Origin: Asterias rubens
Lineage: Eukaryota; Echinodermata; Asteroidea; Forcipulatida; Asteriidae
Direction of reading: 5' to 3'
Assembly (NCBI RefSeq): GCF_902459465.1
Contig: NC_047066.1
Coordinates: forward strand, 7,505,047-7,569,046
Length of the DNA stretch: 64,000 nt
The notes beneath the pieces are model-generated. The model saw nothing but the letters and a program-made list of their open reading frames with translations, was not told the DNA's origin and did no database searches. The position numbers and the translations under genes are program-made. Positions 1-12,900 of this stretch are shown one piece after another (position 1 is the stretch's first letter; each line of letters starts with the position of its first letter).

Positions 1-806
1 AGTACGCGTAGTCATGGTAAGATTGCCTACACTTTCTAGCTGGCTGCCAAAACACAAAGGTTTTGCCCGGGGGTATATGTGGCGAATCATGTTATGGTTT
101 TTTCGAGTGACGTCAGAGGTCACATCGTCTATAGGAGCACACATGTAGTCATCGGAGAGTGGGTTCAAATCTTGGTCATGACACTAACAGCTATAACTGT
201 TTGGATGCGAATCTTCTACTCTTGTATGCAACACCAAATCAAATGTGTACGAGTCGCAATTGGATCACGGCTGGCCAAACAAGCGCTACCATTTCATTGA
301 ATAGATTCATTAGGAACATCCTTCAAAACTTCAGTAACGATGTTTTTACTAATTCCTATATATGGATGTAAAATGGAGAATGAACTCGCACATTTTTCAG
401 TGACGTTTCACCACTACACTTGTGGCTTTATCACATGAAAAATTTGCAAGTAAAACCGATCCACTGGCTTAAGCCCGGTTCATACTTCCTGCTAATGAAA
501 AGCGAATTTTTGTGACGCAACAATCGGTACACGCTCCCTTTCCAGTTGTGACGAAAGAAAATTCGCTTCGCACGAAGCATTTCGCAGGAAGTATGAACCG
601 GGCTTTACTCATTCGGGGATACATCTAAGAGCTTTGTAAAATCCAAGCCCTGCAGTCCAACTTCTTCACCATGATGCTAATATTTACTGAATTATCACAC
701 TGTTGTGTTAACAAAAATGATATGCAGAACTTCTTCAAAATTTTGTATGTATTGTTCTTTTATCTTTTTTTTTTAAATGTATACCTATTCCTTGTTACCT
801 CTACAG
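1..806 (+). other. Intron of DRG1 upstream of the first visible exon
   Basis: The acceptor at 805-806 (CTCTACAG) closes this intron; its donor is outside the window. It holds the snap-back element at 471-606. I see no exon in 1-470. Confidence 0.7.
471..606. repeat. Short snap-back element (CCCGGTTCATACTTCCTGC)
   Basis: AAGCCCGGTTCATACTTCC at the left and GGAAGTATGAACCGGGCTT at the right are exact inverted ends of a 136-bp element. The interior also pairs partly (AGCGAATTTT, AAATTCGCTT). A relative lies at 20632-20770. Confidence 0.8.
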
Positions 807-1758
807 ATACACAAAACCCAAGGGTCAGCTACCAGACTATGAGGCACCAGTCATCCTAAAGACGGACCACTGCATCATCGAAGACTTCTGCAACAACCTG
901 CACAAGAGCATCATGGGCAATTTCAAATAGTAAGTTGGCTTGGATTGAACGTCAGATTTGTTGCCCTTCCGACCTCTTCATAGGAAGGTTATGTCCAGTA
1001 CACAAGTATTTTTTTTTACACCGCAGTGAGGGGTTTGGTATTGTAAACTGTAAATTCCTGGCTTGAGTAGGAGACTACGTTGCAACACTTTTTGAATTAA
1101 TCCTCCAAGAGGGAACATGTGCACAACGGCGTTATTAATGTTAGGAAAATGTAAATTTGTAATGGAACTTAGCAACGGCAATTGCCGTGGGTTACGCAAC
1201 TTATTTTGAGACCTGAGTAGGAGAGTTTTAATAATATTAGAACACGTTTTTTAAAGTTTTTTTAAAAGGAACATTACAGAATTGGTTTTTGCTAACAAAA
1301 CAGTTGCTGGCAGTGTAAGCACTTTATGTAATCCACCATATACATAAACGGATAAACCTGTAGAAGTTTGAGATCGATCGGCCATCTGGGTCACGAGAGA
1401 AAAGTGCTAAACCGATTACAAATTTTTCATTGCATCGATGCCAAAATTAAAATGAATAAAACGCTCACTGAGCGATAAACTCCAAAAGCGAAGTTAGATT
1501 ATTTATTTCTCATCAAATATGACATTTCAGACAGAAATATTCCAAGGGATGTGTAAGTTTTATGTAAATCTGTGATCGTCACGATTTTTGTTTTTTTGAT
1601 ACCAAATCTGTAGCGTTCCTTTAAGACTCTTTCCCTATTGTTTTTGTTTCTTTTTCAGTGCCTTAGTATGGGGCTCTTCGGTGAAGCACAACCCGCAGAA
1701 GGTTGGCAAAGAGCACTTGCTTTGTGACGAAGATGTTATACAAATCGTTAAGAAGTGA
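807..1758 (+). CDS. DRG1: DRG1, developmentally regulated GTP-binding protein 1, C-terminal exons (5' part outside window)
   Basis: Two exons are visible, 807-929 and 1659-1758. They are joined across a GT-AG intron that splits a Tyr codon (TA|T). The translation begins [11 protein letters not shown], continues through [11 protein letters not shown], and ends [14 protein letters not shown] then [10 protein letters not shown]. This is the C-terminal TGS-type region of DRG1, a TRAFAC/OBG-family GTPase that acts on ribosomes with the partner DFRP1/ZC3H15. The GTPase domain is upstream of the window. The TGA at 1756-1758 follows the final KK, where vertebrate DRG1 also stops. That TGA lies inside a consensus donor (AA|GTGAGT), and a good acceptor at 2187-2188 would give KKI-stop instead, so the terminal residue is uncertain. 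A MITE fills half of the intron. Confidence 0.93.
1262..1624. mobile_element. MITE family B copy 1 (TTAA-flanked), in DRG1 intron
   Basis: The terminal inverted repeat AGGAACATTACAGAATTGG is present at the left and a degenerate reverse copy at the right, with TTAA at both outer borders (1262-1265, 1621-1624). The right end lies 34 bp before the acceptor of the last visible DRG1 coding exon. No coding capacity. Confidence 0.85.
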
Positions 1759-2017
1759 GTACAAAACTAACATAAGAATATTACTTGAATTGTAATTAAT
1801 AGCGCATACATGTTTCTACCATAAGGTACTCGAGGCGCTTGAACAATCAGAAACATTTTAAGACAAGTTTAGATAAAATAAAAATTGCTGCGGCACATTC
1901 AGCAGCCGCTGCCAGAAACACTAGGGGCAAAGTGACAAGTGTACTGGTTCTTTTACGTTCATTAAACAACAGACATGACCTACAGCTTTACGTCCAATTG
2001 GAAAGCCTTGTCTACAT

Positions 2018-2100
2018 GGTCTAAAGACACAAGCACCATGACCTGGGCTCGAACCCACACTCTGCTGATCAGAAACCCTGCAGCTCGGGTTCAGTGCACT
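2018..2100 (-). mobile_element. tRNA(Leu/Ser)-like SINE fragment, reverse orientation
   Basis: GGCTCGAACCCACACTCTGC and TGATCAGAAACCCTGCAGC match the reverse of 49640-49670. It lies in the DRG1 3' region, upstream of the alternative acceptor at 2187. Confidence 0.5.
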
Positions 2101-3474
2101 TTACTGCACAGCCACAACACGCCAAAACACAAGTTGATAATCCTTTGTAATTAATAACACTCTGTGGTTTCTTGTTATTTATTCCTAGGATCTGATGACA
2201 CATCAAGAGAGAACTACCATTTGCTCGTCATGATGTTCCCTTTGTAGATATGAATGTAATAAGGCGTAATGGGCGTATGAGCTACCTCGGACCTATCGGC
2301 TTAAGATGAACTTTGTAAATTCCTCGTCCTTGAAGTTCAAAGAGCCACTAAATATATAAATTAAATTTGGCTAAGCATTTTCTTCTGTGCTTAGCAAGTT
2401 TTTGTGCTCACAGACATGAAATTGGGCCTAGGTTGGGAGGATAGGAAGCCGTCTAGAGGGCCTTCGGGTTAGACGCTTTTGGCTAAAATATTTTTGTTAT
2501 GAAATGAGTATGGTTGGAAAGATGTTTTAAAAGTAGAATTTAATTATCCACACAAATATTCCTCCCAAATTGTTTGGTTTTCCTTTTACTTCATGAACTA
2601 ATAATGTCAAAAATTTTGTGGAGTTGATATTTTGGTTCCACAAAATTAATAATAGTAGGCATTTGTAATTCGCCAAATCAATCCAAGAGATGTTCAAGGT
2701 GCAGAGACACTGTAAATAAAACAATAAAGTATCTGGAGACATTTTGATGACTACTGTTTTTGTGAAAGTGCATTGAAGATTGGGTATGCACAGCCAATTG
2801 ATCTACATGTATTAGATGAGTTAAACGTAACAAACAACATCATGAACACTGATTAAAGTTGCTGATCAAATTTTGTTTCTCTTTTTAATCATTTTAATGT
2901 CAAGAAAGTATAGTAAACAAGTCCAAAGACCAGGGTAGAAATGTCAAAGACCCCACTGAAGTTATTTTTTGTTTTCATTCAAGCATTATATAAAATTCAT
3001 AACTCCCTTTGACACACATTACAAAGCCTGGGCTAAGTTTTTCACAGAGCTGCTAATACGGCTGAACAGATTCATTTGCTTAGCAAATTTTGCATGGAAC
3101 CGGTCACATTTTAATGTACATCACAATGAATTTTTTGGCTGGTAACACATTCTGCTAAGCATGTAATTTTTTTTACTGTCTTTAGCAGCTCTATGGAAGT
3201 AGCCCCATACCATTTAATGATACTCACAAAGCGTTACACAATTTAATTTTTTTGTTGAGATAATTTTTTTTGTTTTAGAAGAAAAGTTGGCATGGAGAAA
3301 AACGTGGCTTCAACATGTTCACACAAACGTCATACTATACAACATGTATTGTTCAACATTTGAATTTTTACAGCCAGTATGAGTGTAATAATGTGAAAGC
3401 TGCAGGCATTGTAGTGAGTTAATACTGCAATAAAAGGCTCAATTCTCAACTTGACTATCTCTGTGTTTTTTTGT

Positions 3475-3864
3475 TTAAGGAACATTACAGAATTGGTAAG
3501 AAAACAAAATTGTCTAAGATCACAGATTTACATCAAACTTACACAGTCTAATGATGATGATCGTAGAAAACATCCCTTTACTTGAAATATTTCTGTCTGA
3601 AATGTCATATTTGATGAGAAATAAATAAAACTTATTTTTCCGTTTGGAGTTTATAGCTCACGGAGCATTTTATTCCCTTTTTTTAAAATCAATGTCATGC
3701 AAATGGTGTAATCGGTTTTTAACTATTTTCTCGTGACGCAGATGGCCAATCAATCTCAAACTTATAGAGGTTTGTCAGTTTATGTTTACGCTGGATTACG
3801 TAAAGTCCTTACACTGCAGGCAACTGTTTTGTTAGCAAAAACCAATTCTGTAGTGTTCCTTTAA
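3475..3864. mobile_element. MITE family B copy 2
   Basis: Same ends as the copy at 1262 (GGAACATTACAGAATTGG and the reverse of it) with TTAA on both sides. The interior is shared, including TCATATTTGATGAGAAATAA near 3606, and lies in inverse orientation to copy 1. Confidence 0.85.
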
Positions 3865-4211
3865 GTTAAATAGACTACAACTTCTTGGTACAAAACAAAA
3901 CGAAGTGGGCAATAAACCGTCTGGTCAATTACATCGGAGTGACCTAATACAGAGATATTTTTCTTTGTACATAGATTTAATTTCAGTTTTGAGTATTTCA
4001 ATCACAACAGATGATAAGAAAAAGTACAAAACCTCGCTATAAACTACACATCTTGGCAGAATTCAGAGAGAGAGACAGAAAAGAAGTTTTGAAGTTTCTA
4101 CGAAGGTGGTAATGACAGGAGAGGGCCAAAGGCTCTCCATGTAGATGTGAACTAGGTATTATTAGTGCACACAGTTGTTTTGAAACTTGGCAGTAGTAGA
4201 TACACTTTATA

Positions 4212-4430
4212 GACCCTTCCCATGAAATATGTAAATTGCACATAGCGCGTGCGCACTAACGTTTTGGTTGGCAAAAAGAGGGAAAATCCCGCTGTTTTGT
4301 ACACGGCTAATGGGTGCGTGACGCACACGCGATTGCGCGTCTGCTTAATGCACAACTGTATGATGTTTGCCAACCAACAGGGTCTGTACGCATGCGTGAA
4401 TGTAATTAGCATATTTCATGGGAAGGGTCC
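4212..4430. repeat. Snap-back element with GACCCTTCCCATGAAATATG ends
   Basis: GACCCTTCCCATGAAATATG at the left is matched by the exact reverse ending at 4430. The interior is rich in CpG (GCGCGTGCGCAC; TGACGCACACGCGATTGC), unlike the AT-rich surroundings. It lies in the DRG1/4E-T intergenic region. Confidence 0.75.
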
Positions 4431-5861
4431 ATTCAGAAACTGATGTGGGTTTGATAGAGTTCAACTTGGCCAAAAAACCATTATGGCCGAATCATAGACA
4501 CTACATAACTAGCAGTATGTTTTTACATGAACAAATAATGTAGCTTGCTTGTCCGGTAATCTTTTTCATGATGCAAAGGGCACTTCCATTAGAAATTCTT
4601 AAAGTCTATTGGAAACTTTTTGAAGGGGCACCAAGGCCGAGTCCAGGGGTCAACTTCGTAGAGCTGCTTAAAGCACAAAATTAAGCTTACCAAAATAATG
4701 CAACCAGCCAAAGTACTATGTCATATGCACAATATTTGACTGGTATCCTGCCAAGTTCTACTTAGCATGACAATTTTAAGTAGTATCCTATACTTCAGCA
4801 GCTTTATGAAATTGGGTCCAGAGGCTGTGGCCTCTGTCTGAACCCAAATCTGCTTCTCTCTTAAGTGCAATTTTCGCTTAACACACACAAACACACACAT
4901 GTAGACAATGCCTTTGCACTACATATCTTTCCCGCACTGTAGAACTTGGGGAATAAAAAGCTGGACCGTGAAAGAACACTAGGAATCGAAGCTAAAGACA
5001 AACAACAAAATTAACACCAGAGAAAGAGAGGTATAGTTATGCACTACAAAATATTAATATTTACAAAACAGTTTTCAAGAAGGGAAAGAAACAAATACTG
5101 ATTAACTGTTACCCAGAATTTCTCTGAAACACATAGACTGAGGGAAAGTAGTTCTTTTTTCGTCTTGCAGCTCTACACTTCTGTGACATCATATTACAAA
5201 ATTACTAGAAATGGTTAAAGACATCAAATGAAGGACTGTTTTTTTTTAAACTTATTCGAACCAAACAAAACAATCAACATAAATTTTCAATAATTATTAC
5301 AACTTACGCCAACTACAACCATAACTTTTGTAATCAAAAATACTCATTGGCACATAGAGGGATATAAAGAAGTCGACAGATATTAATAGCAATGGTTTAA
5401 ACTAAAGTAGAATAAGGGCTGAAATAAGACGCGTTCACAATATTTCAGACATGCAACTTTCTAATTGCAAAAAAAAAATACGAAATGGCTGATCACACTT
5501 AACTTTAGTACAGTATTTTTCAGTTTTCTATGGCACTGTTTTGAAAGGAAAAAGAGGAAATCAGCTGATCAGCATGCCTGCAATATACGATGAAAATACC
5601 AGCTAATAGAACATTGGTCCGAGGGTAAATCAGTGAAAGGGAGACATAGAAACATAATTTTTTATTCCTTTTGCTTTCAATTCATATAGTCATTCAACTC
5701 AAATTGCCTCCTTAAAATCGCCCTAAAAGAATTTAAAAAATAAAGTTAATGTGTGTTTGTTATGAATGACAGTACTTCCTTAACATATTATTGAAGGTTC
5801 TAGTTTTGTAGCTGCATGACTGGTGTGGCACTGTTAACTAGCTTTTAAGCTGTCCTGCGTG

Positions 5862-6400
5862 CCAGGGGCCGATTTTCACAAAGCAATAAAATCCATCGCA
5901 AGACAAATTGTGTTACCATAGTGATTTGTATTGTGACATCACACTTTACCTACCTAGCAACTACGATTGATTTGCAGTTAAAGGCAGTGGACACTATTGG
6001 TAATTGTCAAAGACTAGCCTTTACAGTTGGTGTATCTCAACATATGCATAAAATAACAAACCTGTGAAAACTTGAGCTCAATCGGTTGTCAAAGCCGCGA
6101 GATAATAATGAAAGAAAAAACACCCTTGACACACAAAGTTGTTTGCGTTTAGATGGTTGATTTCGAGACCTCAAGTTCTAAACCTAAGGTCTTGAAATGA
6201 AATTCGTGGGAAATTACTTCTTTCTCGAAAACTATGGCACATCAGAGGGAGCAGTTTCTCACAATGTTTCATACTATCAACCTCTCCCAATTACTCGTCA
6301 CCAAGAAAGTTTTTATGCTAATAAATATTTTTAGTAATTACCAATAGTGTCCACTGCCTTTAAGATCAATCTTAGGTCTTGTAAAATCGGCGCCTGGTAT
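5862..6400. repeat. Snap-back element with GGCCGATTTTCACAAAG ends, interrupted by a MITE
   Basis: CAGGGGCCGATTTTCACAAA at the left and TTGTAAAATCGGCGCCTGG at the right flank the family A copy at 5978-6363. A relative is at 42331-42690 (TTGGGCTCAATTTCACAAAG ... TCACAATTACGATTGAT). Confidence 0.65.
5978..6363. mobile_element. MITE family A copy 1, nested
   Basis: Terminal repeats AGGCAGTGGACACTATTGG and the reverse are bordered by TTAA on each side. The interior contains the family A hairpin around GAGACCTCAAGTTC and the conserved TCTCAACATATGCATAAAAT. It is inserted into an older inverted-repeat element at about 5862-6400. Confidence 0.9.
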
Positions 6401-6720
6401 GACACTGGTAACTTGTTTTGCAGCCTTCCCACTTGACTGGTATGGCACTGTATACGGACTTACACCATTGACCTAAATCACTGAGACATTGCAAGTATAA
6501 ACAGCCCGACCCACATAATTAAGCAAGCACACTTCACGGTTAGCATCCACATCTCATCATATTTCCCTCTCTCAAGCAACAAATACAACGATGTACTCCC
6601 TCCCTTGGTATCTCTCCTCAACTTTTTTCATAATCCCATCGCACTTAAGATCATGCGAGTTTAGTCCCCCTGCTGACTGCTTGAATAGTAAATGGACACA
6701 ACATGTTTTAAGAAAACCAT

Positions 6721-6892
6721 CAGTCTAAACAGATGGATTTTGAAAGGCGCCATTGACCGCCATATTTGATGAATTGTGCACACATGAACAGCCGAGTCAC
6801 GTGCAGCGCATACACGCGTGCACTTTTCCCTTGTTAATACATCAAAGATGGCGGTCGATGACGCATATTCCAACCCATCTATTTTGACATGA
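6721..6892. repeat. Snap-back element with central GACCGCCAT arms
   Basis: AGATGGATTTTGAAAGGCG then TTGACCGCCATATTTGATG at the left pairs with CATCAAAGATGGCGGTCGA and CCAACCCATCTATTTTGAC at the right. It lies beyond the 4E-T stop codon. Confidence 0.65.
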
Positions 6893-8608
6893 GCCAAGTC
6901 TGAATACCTTGTGTCGATTTGCAAAACACATCCTAAATTCATTCAGCATGTTTAGGTTCCAATTTCATAGAAACTGCTAAGCAGAAAATGGGACTCCATT
7001 ACAAAGTGTGTCTGCTAAGCAAAAATTTACAGGGAACCAGTCACAACCCATATACATTAGCTGGAATTTTAGCCGGTAACCCTGTCTATCAACAACAAAA
7101 CTTGTTACTCTTAGAAGAAAGAAAAGAAGAAGACAACAAAATTATACAAAATATATACAATTTTTGCAACACAGACAGGGTTAACAAACAAAAACATTTT
7201 TTTCTGATTTTTTTTTGAATGGTGAAACTCTTTTCATCCTACAATTTACAACCATAAAATAATTAAAGACAAAGTCGCAATAAATCAGTGAGCAAAGATT
7301 TAAGAAAAACTAAAAAGATGGGGATATGACATGTTGAGACTTGAAGAAAATTACTCAGAAGTAACGTACAAGGGCTTCACTTTATAGTTCGAAAAACGAA
7401 AGAATCACACAAGTGAATTACTTAAGAAAAAAAAAAATCTTACACTTAAATAAATATCTCTCTTTCAGGACATCAGTGAACGACTGTTTCACTAATTTAC
7501 ACAAGGTAAATTACCCCCTTCCCACCCCCAACCACCCCCCTCCAAAAAAAACAACAACTTAGTATCGGAAAACACACAATATCATATTTACAAACATTGA
7601 AATTGTATTTTTTTGGCGTTTATGTTTTGTACAATAAGCATCCACTTCTTTCTCAGTATAAACAAAAATTAAATTTTGTTTTCTTCTCGAGTACAAACTA
7701 TCTAAATTTTTCTCTACAAAAAAATAAAAAAAAGGATTGTTTGATGACCAAAGTCATCCTCTTTTTGTTATACATGCAATGAAAACAATGCGACCATAAA
7801 AGAAAAACAGTTCTACACGTAGTGAATATTACATTAATCTGGACTATGTCACAAAGAAACACACATTCAGTGCAAATATTAACTTCAGTTTCCTTGTGAT
7901 CGAGGACATTCTTGTTTTTCACATAACAATCACTTTTTTTTTGTATCAAAAAGAAGAGTTAATAAATGATCAAACCTCACTTGAAGCCAAACCCTTTTTT
8001 GCTTTCTTGGTTGGCCCCTATCCCTTTAAACTTTACATCATGAAGTATACACAAATATTATTTGGCACTTTCAACAAAACTAGGATTGAAGAGAAGAACC
8101 AAAAAATGCCGACGACAAAAATCAACACATTGACAAATTTAAATTCTGCACAAATACATTAATATACATAATTTACATCTGTGTACATTTGCCGAAAAAG
8201 TTCATTCGGATTTCTCAAGTAGAGCGAGAGAGAGAGAGAGAGAGAAACAAATCTTCTTCTTAACAAATTAAATCTCAGACAACTACATCGTCCAAAGGAC
8301 TACTTCTGATTATCTCACATCGAGATAAAACCGCCCAACCAGACTACTGTTTCTGAGCAGTTCATCTTTGAAACACAGAGACTAACCAATGAAATGTGTC
8401 TGAGAGACCGTAATAAATATACAGAGTACACCATGGGTGTGCTTTTAAGAGACATCCTCCGATTTTGACCTTTGACACCAGCAATACACCTCTTGCTGTA
8501 GACTCGAGTCAACTTAACAAAACGGAAAACACTATTAATTATTAACTGAAACATGTTACCTCTTCTCGGCAGTTCCCCCATTTTGTATAGCCTCTGACCT
8601 TTTGACAC

Positions 8609-9913
8609 TTAGCCGACGACCTGCTGCTGTCGTTCCAACTCTTCCACCGACATGACCTTCTGCCCCTGGGGCAGCACTGGGGTCATCTGGGACATTGGCT
8701 GCTTCAGGACGTCTGCTCCGAACCACTTGGCAAGCTGGTTGACCGGAGAGTGTCTGGACTCCTGACTGCTTCCGTTCATTCCTATGCCACTGTCATTGAT
8801 GTGGTAGTTGGTTGGTTGAGGGGACATGAACTGCTGCATATGCTGTTGATGTTGCTGTTGTTGGTGGTGCTGCTGCTGTTGGTGCAGATGCTGGGACTGG
8901 TGCTGGGGCGCCGACATTTCTGACAAATGCTTGAACATATCTGAGTGTATCGAAAAGGACATCAGAAGTTTTATTGGAAGTTTTCAACAGATCAAAGATG
9001 CATTGAGACAGTGGTTGAATAAGTACTTCTGAGATTGCAATTAGATAAAGCGAATTTGGATTGGTCAGAATGAACAAATATGCTATGCTGAAATTCAAAC
9101 GAAATTCAACCTAAAGGCATTGGTAATTACTCAAAATAATTGCTAGCATAGAAACTTACTTGGTAACGAGCAACAGAGAGTAACAAGCAATAGAGAGTTG
9201 ATGATTGTATCATTGTTAGAAACGGCTCCCTCTGATGTAAAGTTGTCTCTGAGAAAGAGGTGATTTGTAACTCAAATATAAAGAGACTTCAGGCCTGAAG
9301 CCATTTAATAGACATCTGAAAGCACACAAATTTGTGCAACAAGGGTGTTTTTCTTCAATTATTCTCTTGCAACTTCAATGACCAATTGAGTCAAAATTTT
9401 CACAGGTTTGTTATTTTATGCATATGTTGGGAACAAAAGGTGAGAAAACTGGTCAATTACCAAAGGTGTCCAGTGTCTTTAACACTCGATCGCCATAAAA
9501 CAAAACCTAGAACACGAACCTTGCTGGTTGAACTGCTGCTGGCCAGCTTGAGGAGGCCGATGTTGTTGCTGCTGCTGCTGCTGTTGTTGGTGCTGCTGTT
9601 TCTGCTGCATACCTGCCGCTAATGCACCTTGAAAGGCGTTCATCTGGTTCAAGATCAGTTGCATGGAGGCTAATTGCGGTGACACACCGGGGCGAGTCTG
9701 TTGGGTCTGCTGAATGAGATAAATATCAACAGTAAGGTTAAATAGATGGAAATTTGCATCAGGGATAAGGATTATTAATTTAGGTTTTACCCGTATATAT
9801 CCGATTCTTTCACAGAGCTCGGGAAAGTACGGAGTAACCAGTGTTAACATGAACTCTGCATGAGTTCTTAATAACCAAGGAGATTCCTACTATTTGCTGT
9901 GTGTTTACCTGTT

Positions 9914-9944
<31 letters not shown>

Positions 9945-12900
9945 TTGTTGCTGCTGCTGTTGTTGCATCTGTGGAAAAGGATTCCCTCCCCTCATAGGTG
10001 AAGGCATTGTAGCTTGCTGAAAAAGAGCTCCACGAATCAGGGTCGCCTGAGCCAGGGCAGCAGCCTGGGCTTGTACTTGAGCCTGTGCAGCTGCCGGCGA
10101 CGTCATCATACCCGGATTCATCCTCGGCATGCCACCTGCCCCGAACGGGGGTCCCATAGGGCGGGGAGACACGCCCCGGTGCCCTGCCATATTGGGCGGA
10201 ATCGGCGAGTGACTGTTCGGTCTGGACTGCGGCTGCTGGCGTCTGTTCCTGTCGCCTGAGAAGTTGTGCTCTGGTCCCGGCTGGTTGTGATTATGCGGCT
10301 GGTGGTGCTGCTGCTGTTCGGGGTGTCGCCCGGGGTGTCGGGACGGTGAGGAATGTGGCTGGTGTGCAGGCGACAGCGGCGGCTGCATCTTCTGCTGCTG
10401 TTGCCCCATCAGATTCTCCCCAGCCTGTTTCTGCTGCTTCATTGGCTGTCTGTGCGGCGAGGACTGTTGTTGGTCTGGCACCATATTTGGCTTATGCATC
10501 GGGGATAGACCCCCTTGAGGGCTCAGGGCAACTCTAACCCTGCTTGGTGAGCCTAGCACTGATCCACCATCCGATGAACGAGGAGGTGTAGCTGTGGTCA
10601 AGGTCACTGTAGGAGTCTTGATACTCGATGAGGATTTGTCTCCCGGAGCGGGAGTATGCTGCGGGGAACCAGGTATAGTGTCTGCAAATACAAAAAGTAA
10701 AATAAAAATTAAGTTTTTGAAATATTTTCCAACAAATTGGAAAACGAACTTATAACAGGTTCGGTAAAATAAAAATAAAAAATTGTGTTTCAACAACAAT
10801 TTTATCCCAGATTTCCTCATTCTATTCTTTTAAAAGATCCATAATGATTATACGCACAATGGGTACAACAAAAATGACCATAAATCAGGGCCCAATGTTA
10901 CACAGCTGCCTTTAAAAGCAAAAAAAAAAAACAGCTAAGCAAAATTACAAACATTTCAAGTTAAAAACAGCAAAATCATTTTTGCTAAAAGGAAAACCCT
11001 ATTTGATGGAGTTATTATGAGCCTGTTGTGATCACTGTAGTTTGTGTCAAGAGCATGGCTTACAGTGAAACAAAGTCACACTTATGCACAGGATATCCAG
11101 CAATGTAGCTAAACTAACTTTTCTTTAAGAGGTCTGGGTCAAATTTCATAAAGCTAATTAGCAAAAAATACTGCTCGACAAATTTAGTGAAGCACCAGTC
11201 ACAACAAGGCAAAGTTAATAAAGATTTTGGCCGGTAACCTATTTCTACTAAGTAATTTATTTCTATGCTTAGCAAGTTTTTGTGCTCATTTATGAAATTG
11301 TTCCCTGCTTGTTACATCTTACCTGAGGTCCTGTCACCTTCCTTTGCTTCACCCGGCGTCTTGGGGTCAGCACTGCCAGCCATCTTTGCCTCTGCTCGTG
11401 TCTCGTGCATCTTACGGATCACCGATGTTGGCGTAAATGCAGTAGCTAACTTTGGCATTGTCTGAAAGGACAGGGGGAAAACAATAACTAGCATTGTATT
11501 TGCTTCAATGTAAAATCTCTCTACAGGAAATTAACAATTTAAACAGTAGTCAAAATTGTTGAAAATTAAAGTATTTTACTTTAGTTTATTCAGCAGCTTC
11601 ATAGTTGACAGACCTAGAATTTTATCTTTGAATGGGCAAGGCCATTTTTTTTTTTTTTTTCAAAAATCTCTATTGTCTAAAGTCCATTGGAATCTTATGT
11701 ACGCAACATATATACTTAATGGCCCGACGTTTTTAACCTCTGCTACGGTTGAAATGTCAGCCAAGAACCATTTTTAGCCCTTAGCAAAACAAACCTGAAA
11801 AGTTACAAGAGAATGCAACAGTACCTTGGTAGGGGTAGTCGGAGGAGGGTTGGTGAACGTCGTCGTAATCTGCTGAGGTCCCCATCTCTCTGGTATCCCT
11901 CCTGGACCCATCGGGACCCCTCCTGGTCCCATCTGGCCAGGATGCATTTGCCCAGGGCCCATCTGGCCAGGGGGCATCTGTCCAGGATGCATTTGCCCAG
12001 GCCCCATCTGGCCAGGGACCATTTGCCCAGGGGGCATTTGCCCAGGGCCCATCTGGCCAGGGACCATCTGCCCAGAGCCCATCTGAACAGGGGGCATTTG
12101 TTGCATCATGCCACCGCCCGGCCCTTGTGGACCCGGTGACTTGGACCTGCTGAGACAAATCAATACAGAGAGGAGGCATGGAGTCAAGTTCCAGTAATTC
12201 CTTATGCACCTCCATGAGGGAAATGTAAATTTCTGCTGCAATAATAATGATATATGGATTTATAAAGCGCAAATACATTTCTCATGGCGGTACAGCAATA
12301 GGTGAAAATTGTTGTACGATGATTAAACATTATAAGAATTAAAAAAATTATAACAAACTAGCGGAGTAGACTTTCAGAATTCAGGAGACTTCTCAGTTCT
12401 GAAAAGAACTGTCCTGCTTATTAACTACTACCTAGGAGGGAGGTAGCAAATCGGCCGGAACTTCTACTTTCGCTTAATGGATCGCGGGGACTTCTTGTAT
12501 TAACCTCACTGTCTCAGTTCTTAATTGGTCTAAACATTTCAACTAGCTTGCCCTAGTCATCGTTATCAATCAGGAGATATTGTCCACTATGCACTCACCT
12601 TGCAGACTCTCTGGCCATAAACTTCTCCTTCTGAACTTCCAGCTGCCGCTTGATCAACGCCTGCTGCAGGATGTTCTGGGTGTGTTTGGCCAACTCTTGG
12701 GGTGACGGCACACGGGGGCGAATGGGTGTCGCACTTGGACTAGCCGGCATGATAGGGGACCGTGCATTGGGCAGGAGGGGCGAGGTTGCACCCGGTAAGC
12801 CAAAGGGTATTGGGCTTCGACCCCCAGGGAGGGGCGACTGCTGGCCAAAAGCTAATGTGGGGAGAAAAAGGCATATTGATATGATTATCTAGGCAATGGA

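Larger units (their letters stand above)
1759..8608. other. Convergent intergenic region between DRG1 and 4E-T, including both 3' UTRs
   Basis: AT-rich DNA with a possible alternative DRG1 last exon starting at 2189, a possible DRG1 poly(A) signal AATAAA at 2715-2720, the repeats listed separately (3475, 4212, 5862, 6721, REP-G fragments) and a (GA)n at about 8225-8246. No protein-coding signal was seen on either strand. The two mRNA ends cannot be fixed. Confidence 0.65.

Noticed and set aside
10014..10537. Plus-strand open frames opposite 4E-T exon 15
   Set aside because: GC-rich coding DNA leaves long antisense frames; no family resemblance was seen and the minus-strand model explains the region.
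11813..12139. Plus-strand frame with repeated HLPRAHLARG-like units
   Set aside because: It is the antisense shadow of the xPGQM coding repeat of 4E-T; the sense frame has conserved neighbours and correct splice sites.
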